Source: Clostridia bacterium (lineage in GTDB: Bacteria > Bacillota > Clostridia > Christensenellales > UBA1242). From it: a DNA stretch of 16,291 nucleotides. Under the pieces are notes generated by a model. It was not told where the DNA came from, did no database searches, and was given only the letters and a program-made list of their open reading frames with translations. The stretch's first letter is position 1. Each line of letters opens with the position of its first letter. A program made the position numbers and the translations under genes. The DNA lies in NCBI GenBank assembly GCA_028694075.1, contig JAQUUD010000025.1, positions 1 through 16,291 on the forward strand, written 5' to 3'. Shown piece by piece: positions 1 through 5,509 of this stretch.

Positions 1-68
1 TCTATACTAACAAATCCGAAGCCTTTATTACTGCCAACCAATGTGCCTTCAAATATATTTTCTTTCAT
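1..68 (-). CDS. rnr: Ribonuclease R, N-terminal fragment (runs off the window)
   Basis: The first 22 codons read MKENIFEGTLVGSNKGFGFV and onward, which matches the opening of the first cold-shock/OB domain of RNase R (pattern G-x-L-x-G-x-x-K-G-F-G-F-V). RNase R is a 3'-5' exoribonuclease that degrades structured RNA. Its position directly downstream of secG supports the call, since secG-rnr is a common order in Firmicutes. An in-frame TAA stands two codons before the ATG, so this frame cannot extend upstream. Usual Firmicutes RNase R carries about 60 residues of winged-helix before this domain; here they are absent. No Shine-Dalgarno precedes the ATG, although AAGGAGA lies about 45 bases upstream. 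The rest of the protein is outside the window. Confidence 0.62.
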   Translation of the reverse strand, partial: MKENIFEGTLVGSNKGFGFVSI

Positions 69-219
69 AACTTATAAAAGCGTTCGGTTATATCAAACTT
101 ATGCTTTTGCTCTCCTTATTCTATAACGATTAATTAAATAAATACTTTTCAATAATTTAAATTAAAAAATTTTGTTGATAATTTAAAAACTACAAAAAGT
201 ATTTCAATTTTCAAAAAAA

Positions 220-543
220 TTATGCTTGCGGAAAATCAAGCCAAATGCCGGTTAAAAAATATAAAACAACGCTTACAACAATAATTGATGCTAACCACAT
301 TGTAAGCCTTTTCAATCTGCCGTCACGAGAGTTATCTTTGTTGTGAGATAAATAACTGTCGGTTGCTCCGCCCATAATTGCCGATGAACCCGCAGGATTT
401 GCACTTGACTGCAAAAGCGTTGAAATAATTAAAATCGTTGCACAAATTGTGATAACGATTAATAATCCAATTCTGAAAATCGGAATAAAGGTTTGCACAA
501 AATCGCTGACCACTTCAGGATTGTCAAACATTAATAAATTCAT
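220..543 (-). CDS. secG: Preprotein translocase subunit SecG
   Basis: A 107-residue protein with two hydrophobic helices (about 22-45 and 82-103) joined by a Gly/Ser/Ala loop reading LLQSSANPAGSSAIMGGATD, the SecG signature, followed by the conserved basic LKRLT before the second helix. SecG is the small accessory subunit of the SecYEG channel and assists export across the cytoplasmic membrane. The N-terminal segment before helix 1 is a little longer than usual. The start is fixed by AAAGGAG 7 bases before the ATG. It lies 12 bases after the small membrane ORF at 556-768 and upstream of the RNase R start, so the three probably form one transcript. About 150 AT-rich bases separate secG from rnr, with no clear terminator between. 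Confidence 0.85.
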   Translation of the reverse strand: MNLLMFDNPEVVSDFVQTFIPIFRIGLLIVITICATILIISTLLQSSANPAGSSAIMGGATDSYLSHNKDNSRDGRLKRLTMWLASIIVVSVVLYFLTGIWLDFPQA

Positions 544-555
544 AATAAAACTCCT

Positions 556-768
556 TTAAGCCGTTGCAACAAACACGGCGAGATATATAAATAAAGCACA
601 AAGTAATATGATCCAAAATTTTTTCATTTTGCGAACTTTTGTGTCAGTTATTATTTTAACAATTTTTCTCATAAAAAGCAAGCCTATAATAAAAAGAATT
701 CCAACAATCATCATTCTTAGTGTCGGAGATATCTCTAAATTTAAAAAATTACGAATTGCTTCAAACAT
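556..768 (-). CDS. Small two-helix membrane protein, unidentified
   Basis: A 70-residue protein with two predicted membrane helices (about 18-34 and 49-69) separated by a strongly basic loop containing KVRKMKK, which by the positive-inside rule should face the cytoplasm with both termini outside. I do not recognise a family. An AGGGA sits 6-7 bases before the ATG, and a TATAAT -10 lies 27 bases upstream. It is first in the apparent transcript with secG, 12 bases away. A role beside the Sec channel is only suggested by position. A plus-strand reading frame at 608-826 overlaps it but has no supporting signals. Confidence 0.6.
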   Translation of the reverse strand: MFEAIRNFLNLEISPTLRMMIVGILFIIGLLFMRKIVKIITDTKVRKMKKFWIILLCALFIYLAVFVATA

Positions 769-794
769 TGTTTTTCCCTTTTTAATGCGAATAC

Positions 795-823
795 ATTATA
801 CACCAAAACCATCAAAAAGGAAA
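795..823 (-). promoter_or_regulatory. Putative sigma-A promoter for the 556-768/secG/rnr operon
   Basis: On the minus strand there is a perfect TATAAT (795-800) with a weak TTTCCT (818-823) 17 bases upstream. It reads into the small membrane ORF and then secG, and starts about 20-25 bases before the ATG. Confidence 0.5.
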
Positions 824-889
824 TAGGCAATTGATATTATGGTTTAATTGATTAAAAATCTTTGAGTTGTTTTTATTATACAAGTTTGA

Positions 890-1020
890 TACGCCGGCGG
901 AAATGGCTTTTGGCAAAGCCAAAAGCCCAAGTTGTGCAAGGGAGCGGGCAAATAATTTGCCCGCTCCCTTGCACAACTTTCGGCAATCGTTTACAACGAT
1001 TGCCGATTTACGCCGGCGGA
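890..1020. repeat. Cloverleaf structured element 1 (four-arm, three perfect hairpins)
   Basis: A 131-base GC-rich island in AT-rich DNA. The outer stem pairs CGCCGGCG at 892-899 with CGCCGGCG at 1011-1018, continues past one G/A mismatch as AAAT/ATTT (901-904 with 1006-1009), and encloses three perfect hairpins: 905-914/918-927 (10 bp, loop AAA), 929-952/956-979 (24 bp, loop TAA) and 981-991/995-1005 (11 bp, loop TAC). Single unpaired bases (C928, T980) separate the hairpins, and none lie between the outer stem and hairpins 1 or 3. The ends are 12-bp direct copies of TACGCCGGCGGA (890-901, 1009-1020). GTTTGA occurs immediately outside both ends (884-889, 1021-1026), as a target-site duplication would. 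No ORF is credible inside. The class is not one I can name; it looks like a small non-autonomous mobile or DNA-hairpin element. Confidence 0.8.
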
Positions 1021-1218
1021 GTTTGACTTGAAAAAACCCACCAAAATCGATTTATTTATTAAAAACTTTTTAAAAACATTTAAATCACAAATCTTTAAAA
1101 AAATCAACCCGCCGTGCAACTTCTTTAACAAGAATTTTAAAAACACCAACCTAATCGTTTTTAAAATTATATTTTAAAATTTGCAACTTCTTAAAAAATA
1201 TAATTATAAAAAATAGTA

Positions 1219-1251
1219 AATCATTACCAAATCATTGCCAGATCATTGCCA
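1219..1251. repeat. Three tandem 11-bp repeats (consensus AATCATTGCCA)
   Basis: Three adjacent copies (AATCATTACCA, AATCATTGCCA, GATCATTGCCA) lie just past the stop codon of the membrane-protein gene at 1265-1888. No inverted symmetry is visible. The rest of 1021-1264 is AT-rich; it also holds two loose copies of TGCAACTTCTT (near 1115 and 1182) and no gene. Confidence 0.6.
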
Positions 1252-1264
1252 AATTTAGTCACAA

Positions 1265-1888
1265 TTACAAAACATCAACCTTGTTTTGTGCAAAAGCCTT
1301 TGCTTTTTGCCTCCTGTTAAGAACATAAAAAATATTATAACAAAATGATATTACCAAAAATCCTAGTATAAGCCCAAATAACATAATATTGCTTCCCAAA
1401 ACAAGTCCGCTTAAATCAGAAAAATCTCTCGTGAAATAAAAAATTATTTCTGCCGTGTTAATTCCCCAAAACAATGAAATGAATGCTTGTTTTGGATAAT
1501 AACAAACCAATAACGAGATAACCCCCAGCAATCCTGAAACAATCGCCCAGCCCAATATTTCAGATTGACCATAAACATTGTTCGCAAGAAAATATATTTG
1601 CATAATAAGCACAACGCTTAGATAAGCAATTAAGAGTTTGCCAAAATATTTTTTATTTTTAATTTCTTTAAAAAAGTATATTGAAACCACTGCCGGCAAA
1701 ACAAACCCGCCAACAGTAAAATTTATGCCGGCTATTTGAAAAGCGGGCAAAAATAAACAAATGATTTCCAGTGCAACAAATGTGAGCGCATATATTTTTT
1801 TAATGTTAAGTCTTTTTAAAAAACTTTCGCCAACATTAAATAATATTAAAATAAAAAGCACACCTAAAAGTAAAGTAAGATATCTCAT
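1265..1888 (-). CDS. Polytopic membrane protein, unidentified (possibly DUF1614-like)
   Basis: A 207-residue, very hydrophobic protein with about seven potential membrane helices and a short basic C-terminal tail (RRQKAKAF). The segment INFTVGGFVLPAVVSIYFF resembles the N-G-G-x-x-I-P core I associate with DUF1614 proteins, but the match is weak and I would not assign a function. AAGGGG lies 5-6 bases before the ATG and supports this start. It follows the DUF1538/P-II operon by 208 bases and could have its own promoter there (2029-2057). The cloverleaf element 1 lies downstream of its stop. Confidence 0.6.
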   Translation of the reverse strand: MRYLTLLLGVLFILILFNVGESFLKRLNIKKIYALTFVALEIICLFLPAFQIAGINFTVGGFVLPAVVSIYFFKEIKNKKYFGKLLIAYLSVVLIMQIYFLANNVYGQSEILGWAIVSGLLGVISLLVCYYPKQAFISLFWGINTAEIIFYFTRDFSDLSGLVLGSNIMLFGLILGFLVISFCYNIFYVLNRRQKAKAFAQNKVDVL

Positions 1889-2028
1889 AAAATCCCCTTC
1901 GCTTTAGATTGTGCTTTTTTAAAATAAATATGCTAACTTTTATTTGCGTTCTATGAATTTTAAACACATATTTAAAATAAGTTTCATTTTATAATGAAAA
2001 TAATTTTTTATTTTAACATAATTTACTA

Positions 2029-2057
2029 AAAATATTCAGCATTACTATAATTGCCAA
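2029..2057 (-). promoter_or_regulatory. Candidate promoter for the 1265-1888 membrane-protein gene
   Basis: Minus-strand TTGGCA (2052-2057), a 17-base spacer, then TATTTT (2029-2034). The -35 matches 5 of 6 and the -10 only 4 of 6. The implied leader is about 130 bases and contains an AT-only hairpin (TTTCATT/AATGAAA). Confidence 0.3.
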
Positions 2058-2096
2058 TGATTAAAATATAAGTAATAAAAACTTCAAAAACTCAGA

Positions 2097-2417
2097 TTAA
2101 CTTACCGCAACCTCCCCGTGAAGTTTATTGAAATCAGATACTGGCAAATTAAATAAAATCACTCCACCCGGACTGTCTTTAAGAGATTCTTTAATAATCT
2201 CACTTACTGCCTTCAAGGTTTCTTCCGTCATAACGGAAAGAACAATATCCTTATTGCTGTCAATTTCAATGCCCACAACCGAATCAATTTTGGCACTGAT
2301 TCCACGCGCATCAAAAACCGTGGAACCACAAGACCCGTGTTTTCTTAAAATATCCGTGACTTTTTCTGCTTGCCCTTCGTTTATAATCACAACCAGCATT
2401 TTATTTTTTGTTTCCAT
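2097..2417 (-). CDS. Possible separately initiated P-II-like domain (internal start)
   Basis: ATG codon 98 of the longer frame begins a complete 106-residue P-II-like domain (METKNKMLVVIINEGQ onward). AGGGGGAGA lies 7 bases upstream, as good as any ribosome-binding site in the window, and the codons encoding it (G-G-D-E) read through as the linker between the two domains. This suggests that the second domain is also, or mainly, made on its own. The layout is that of two neighbouring P-II genes whose intervening stop has been lost. Confidence 0.5.
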   Translation of the reverse strand: METKNKMLVVIINEGQAEKVTDILRKHGSCGSTVFDARGISAKIDSVVGIEIDSNKDIVLSVMTEETLKAVSEIIKESLKDSPGGVILFNLPVSDFNKLHGEVAVS

Positions 2418-2708
2418 TTTTTCATCTCCCCCTAATGTCAACATAATTCCATTATTTGGCTTATTATAATTAGTCAAAAGAAAATTTAATATATATTTCC
2501 TAAGCCTTTCTTTACAACTAAAAGCCAAAAGTTCAACTTTTGTACTCGTCATACCAATAAATTCAAAAAAGCTTGAACTTTGAGAAAAGCCTCTACATTT
2601 TGGCAAAACAAAACAACTCAGTTTAACTTTTTTAAAAATTTCGTATATTTTTTCTGCGATTTGTTCCGTTGTGATAATGATTTGCAAATCTTTTTCAGTA
2701 CCCTTCAT
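2097..2708 (-). CDS. Tandem P-II-like regulatory protein (two fused domains)
   Basis: A 203-residue protein made of two P-II-like ferredoxin-fold units, about 1-97 and 98-203. The second has the usual pattern: MLVVIINEGQAEKV strand/helix, GSTVFDARG turn, IEIDSNKDIVLSVM strand, and PGGVILFNLPVSDFNKLHG at the C-terminus. The first is more diverged but ends in a similar NNGIMLTL. The uridylylated T-loop of GlnB is not evident, so this is the short P-II-like type found beside DUF1538 transporters rather than a classical GlnB. The start has AGGAGGGG just upstream. It lies 21 bases after the DUF1538 gene in an operon. Codon 98 is an ATG with its own strong ribosome-binding site. Sensing a nucleotide or ligand to control the transporter is inference. 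Confidence 0.68.
   Translation of the reverse strand: MKGTEKDLQIIITTEQIAEKIYEIFKKVKLSCFVLPKCRGFSQSSSFFEFIGMTSTKVELLAFSCKERLRKYILNFLLTNYNKPNNGIMLTLGGDEKMETKNKMLVVIINEGQAEKVTDILRKHGSCGSTVFDARGISAKIDSVVGIEIDSNKDIVLSVMTEETLKAVSEIIKESLKDSPGGVILFNLPVSDFNKLHGEVAVS
2425..2433 (-). promoter_or_regulatory. Internal ribosome-binding site within the tandem P-II gene
   Basis: Minus-strand AGGGGGAGA, 7 bases before the in-frame ATG at 2417. It sits exactly at the boundary between the two P-II-like domains, which argues that it is functional. Confidence 0.6.
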
Positions 2709-2729
2709 TACTCCCCTCCTTATTTATAT

Positions 2730-4235
2730 TTAACCATTCTGCACTTCAACTTCTGTTTCAAGTTTTTTCTGCTTTTCTAATTCTTTTTGTGCTTTTCTAT
2801 CTTTGATTTTCTTACTGATAATATATATTAAACCAAGCATCTGAACTGTGAAAATCGGCACTGTTGCGATTAATCCAATAACGCCAAAAGCATTCACAAT
2901 GATATCCACATCAAGCGCCTCACACATACCAATACAAATTGGCAAAATGAACGCCACAGACATTGTGCCAGAGGCAATTCCTCCGCCATCAAACGATATT
3001 GCAGTAAAAATTTTAGGAATAATGAAATTTAATCCCAAACACACAGCATAAAACGCAAGAAAAATATACCAAAAATTTATACTATATAAAATATGGACAA
3101 ACGAAAGCATAACTGCAAGAGCAATGCCAAGACCAATTGTAATATAAATTACTTTCTTCTTTAAGAAGCCGGCCGTTACATTTTCAATTTGTTCAACCAA
3201 AATAATAATAGCGGGCTCCGTAAAAACCAACACAGCACCAATAAGAAAGCCAAATATTATTATAAACCAATTATCGGCTGATTCAATGAGCGAACTGCCA
3301 ATAAAAACTCCCATCGTGGAAAATCCGAAATACACACCAGTTAAAAACAATATTAAGCCGGCACCTGCAATAACGAAACCTATAAAAATCCTTATAACTT
3401 GCTTAAAAGGCAGTTTCAAAAGAGTTATCTGAGTTACAATAAAAGTTAAAAACAGCGGGGCGATTGCCAGCACCACATTTAATGCTTGAGCTGAAAGCAC
3501 ATTAAAAAATTCATAATTTTCAGGGACATAAGTTATTGTATTTTCGGGCGTACCGCAAATTATTCCCATAACTAAAACTGCAATAATCGGGCCAGTTGAA
3601 ACAATGGCTGCCACACCAAAACTGTCATCTTTTGTGCTACCACTTTTAATTGCACAAATTCCAATTATAAGAGAAAGCAAAAACGGCACAGTTATTGACC
3701 CGGTTGAAACTCCACCAGAATCAAATGCAAGCCCAAAATATTGTTCAGGGCAAAACTCCGCCAAGGTGAAAATGACAGCGTAAAGCAACAACAAAACCCA
3801 TTTAAGACCTATATTTTTAAAAAGCCTGATTAACGCAAAACAAACAAACAAACCTGACCCAATACCAAAAACTGAGGTTAAAAGAAAAGAACTTATAAAA
3901 GGGGTGATTTCCAAAAGTTCGCCAACCAAAACTTGAACATCAGGTTCTGCAACCGTTGAAACCAAACCGAAAAAAAAACCAAAAAGAACAATGACCCAAA
4001 TTTTTTTGATTTTCATAAGAGATGAGCCAACACTACGCCCCACTTTTATAATGCTGTTTTCAATACTAACCAAAAAAACGGTTTGACCAAGAACAAGCAA
4101 GCCCGCACCAATAAAAAAATGCTCAAATATTCTGGCATCATAGGATATTACACCACAAACCAATAAAATAAAAATTAATAAAATAATGGCAAAAATTGCC
4201 AAAAAACTTTTCAAAAACTGTTTTGTGAAACTCAT
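2730..4235 (-). CDS. Double-DUF1538 membrane transporter (UmpAB-like cation/proton antiporter)
   Basis: A 501-residue polytopic protein with an internal duplication. FDSGGVSTGSITVPFLL (171-187) is echoed by FDGGGIASGTMSVAFIL (415-431), FGFFFGLVSTVAEP (85-98) by FGFLIGAVLVFTEP (328-341), and FGVAAIVSTGPI (206-217) by FGVIGLIATVPI (450-461). These are DUF1538 features. In Halomonas two separate DUF1538 proteins, UmpA and UmpB, act together as a Na+(Li+,K+)/H+ antiporter; here both halves are in one chain, so cation/proton exchange is a reasonable but untested inference. The C-terminus is a charged, Lys/Glu-rich cytoplasmic tail (about 475-501). It is first in an operon with the P-II-like gene. 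No Shine-Dalgarno precedes the ATG, and a -10 box lies only 7 bases away, so translation may be leaderless. Confidence 0.8.
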   Translation of the reverse strand: MSFTKQFLKSFLAIFAIILLIFILLVCGVISYDARIFEHFFIGAGLLVLGQTVFLVSIENSIIKVGRSVGSSLMKIKKIWVIVLFGFFFGLVSTVAEPDVQVLVGELLEITPFISSFLLTSVFGIGSGLFVCFALIRLFKNIGLKWVLLLLYAVIFTLAEFCPEQYFGLAFDSGGVSTGSITVPFLLSLIIGICAIKSGSTKDDSFGVAAIVSTGPIIAVLVMGIICGTPENTITYVPENYEFFNVLSAQALNVVLAIAPLFLTFIVTQITLLKLPFKQVIRIFIGFVIAGAGLILFLTGVYFGFSTMGVFIGSSLIESADNWFIIIFGFLIGAVLVFTEPAIIILVEQIENVTAGFLKKKVIYITIGLGIALAVMLSFVHILYSINFWYIFLAFYAVCLGLNFIIPKIFTAISFDGGGIASGTMSVAFILPICIGMCEALDVDIIVNAFGVIGLIATVPIFTVQMLGLIYIISKKIKDRKAQKELEKQKKLETEVEVQNG

Positions 4236-4242
4236 TGCAAAA

Positions 4243-4272
4243 ATTGTAGCATTATACTGAAAATAAAGTCAA
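4243..4272 (-). promoter_or_regulatory. Promoter of the DUF1538/P-II operon, probably leaderless
   Basis: Minus-strand TTGACT (4267-4272), 18-base spacer, TACAAT (4243-4248), then only 7 bases to the ATG. An overlapping TATAAT (4251-4256) has no good -35 partner and would still leave a leader of under 10 bases. No Shine-Dalgarno is present. Confidence 0.5.
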
Positions 4273-4331
4273 ATTTTATTGAAAGAATAAAAAAAGGTTA
4301 TATATTAGAAAATCGTCCACGCACATCATAA

Positions 4332-4640
4332 TTGACCATTTGATTTGCCCATTTGACTGTCAACTTGTCCGTTTAACTTCATTAAAATTGCCCGTTAGGC
4401 TTGGTCGCTTTGCCCGTTTGACTCCATTAGATTTGCCCGTTGGATTGTCAACTTGCCCATTTATCCCGCCCTGTTGCCCGCCCGCACAACTTCGCGCGAG
4501 CTTTGCCCGTTTGACTGTCGGCTTGTCGTTTAATTTGTCGCTTTGTTCGTTTGATTTGTCGATTTGTCCATTTGACTCTTGATTTGTCCGGTTGACTCTG
4601 TTGAATTGTCCGTTTGACTTGTCAACTTGCCCGTTTGACC
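4332..4640. repeat. Degenerate 20-22 bp tandem repeat array (about 15 units)
   Basis: About fifteen head-to-tail units of 20-22 bp (one stretched to about 29), each starting TGCCC or TGTCC and usually continuing GTTTGACT. A typical unit is TGCCCGTTTGACTGTCAACT. Several contain the partial palindrome TTGAC-N-GTCAA. The array is richer in GC and in pyrimidines on the plus strand than its AT-rich surroundings. It separates the divergent DUF1538 and surface-protein genes. Units are contiguous with no spacers, so it is not CRISPR. The period near two helical turns would put every unit on the same face of the DNA. Function unknown. Confidence 0.75.
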
Positions 4641-4760
4641 TTATTTTATTATGCTCACTCGCTTATAAACATAAGGAAAATTTGTTTGATTAATATTATT
4701 ATCAAATGCATATACTAGTTTAAAATTTTATAAAAGATTTTAAGAAATTTTTGATTTTAT

Positions 4761-4787
4761 TTGACTTTTAAAATTAATTGGTATAAT
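4761..4787 (+). promoter_or_regulatory. Distal candidate promoter for the surface-protein gene
   Basis: TTGACT (4761-4766), a short 15-base spacer and TATAAT (4782-4787), preceded by TGG so that it forms an extended -10. It would give a leader of about 155 bases. Confidence 0.4.
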
Positions 4788-4863
4788 ATTATTATATTAA
4801 GTAATACTATTTATATTTATAATAAATTATTTGCTAAGTTTAAAGAAAATTTTTAATATTTAG

Positions 4864-4892
4864 TTGACTTTAGCAAAATAATAGTTTATTAT
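4864..4892 (+). promoter_or_regulatory. Proximal promoter for the surface-protein gene
   Basis: TTGACT (4864-4869), an ideal 17-base spacer and TATTAT (4887-4892), about 56 bases before the ATG. AAGGAGG follows at 4934-4940, 8 bases before the start codon. Confidence 0.55.
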
Positions 4893-4948
4893 TAATTTAG
4901 TTAGTAATACATACTATAACATTTTATAAAAATAAGGAGGATTTAAAA

Positions 4949-5491
4949 ATGTTTATGTTAAATAAAAGGGTGCAAAAATTGATTGCAACTGGAACCGCTT
5001 TGCTTATGTCGTTAACAGTACTGTTTGTGGGGATTTGGGCAATATTAAGCACTGAAAAAGTGGGGTTAACTGTTAATGTTTCGTTTGATTCGGCGGTTAC
5101 TGCCAAAGTCTATTTGGCAACTAACAGTAGTACTGCGGTGCAATTTTACCAAGATAGCCCGACAGTTAATGTTGACGAATTGACGGATTTTGATACAACA
5201 AAAGCTGCTTTGGTTTTGGATACCAAAGATGGTGGCACTCTTCAAAAAAATGCCTTTGAATTATTAGGCACTGGCAATGGCTTAAAATGCGACGCAAGTG
5301 GCGAAATGGAGTTTTATGTTTATGTTGAAAATTATAGTTTGACTGAAAATGTTTATTATCGTGCAAATATTGACTTTGTTGGCACAGGCGAACAAACCGC
5401 CCCTTTCTCAACGGTAACAAACCCTTCATTTGAAACTTGTGAATTTGCGACCGAATTAGTCACGCCGACCATTAATTTATTAACTTTTTAA
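4949..5491 (+). CDS. Membrane-anchored/secreted surface protein, N-terminal part of a split gene
   Basis: A 180-residue protein with a basic N-terminus and one hydrophobic segment (about 12-33, KLIATGTALLMSLTVLFVG), a signal peptide or anchor. After it comes a Thr/Ser/Asn/Val-rich extracellular region of likely beta strands with no Cys pair typical of enzymes. Similar N-termini occur on exported proteins of uncultured clostridia, from memory of the pattern only. The ribosome-binding site AAGGAGG is optimal. The frame ends at TAA (5489-5491) after TPTINLLTF but stays open in the same frame to 6286, where a DUF6273-like domain follows. The original product was therefore probably one 445-residue protein, and this may be a truncated remnant or be extended by readthrough. 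Binding partner or substrate unknown. Confidence 0.6.
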   Translation: MFMLNKRVQKLIATGTALLMSLTVLFVGIWAILSTEKVGLTVNVSFDSAVTAKVYLATNSSTAVQFYQDSPTVNVDELTDFDTTKAALVLDTKDGGTLQKNAFELLGTGNGLKCDASGEMEFYVYVENYSLTENVYYRANIDFVGTGEQTAPFSTVTNPSFETCEFATELVTPTINLLTF

Positions 5492-5509
5492 ATCAAATCA
5501 ACAAATACA

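Larger units (their letters stand above)
4738..4940 (+). repeat. Decayed 103-bp tandem duplication of the upstream region
   Basis: Two AT-rich blocks align at an offset of 103 bases: TTGACTTT at 4761 and 4864, GTAATAC at 4801 and 4904, and a TTTATAA-type tract near 4819 and 4922, with AAGAAA...TTTTT before each TTGACTTT. Each copy carries a potential promoter, so the gene at 4949 may have two start sites. Confidence 0.45.

Noticed and set aside
608..826. Plus-strand frame of 72 codons
   Set aside because: It is the antisense of the small membrane protein gene and has no ribosome-binding site; the minus frame has a promoter and operon position.
890..1020. Integron attC site
   Set aside because: No R/L box consensus (GTTRRRY/RYYYAAC), no extrahelical bases, and three hairpins rather than one long imperfect one; no integrase or cassette.
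4340..4582. A plus-strand frame of 80 codons across the tandem repeat array
   Set aside because: Its repetitive Cys/Pro/Leu-rich product simply reflects the 20-22 bp repeats; there is no ribosome-binding site and unit length is not kept at a multiple of three.
4332..4640. CRISPR array
   Set aside because: Units are contiguous, degenerate and without unique spacers; no cas genes are nearby.
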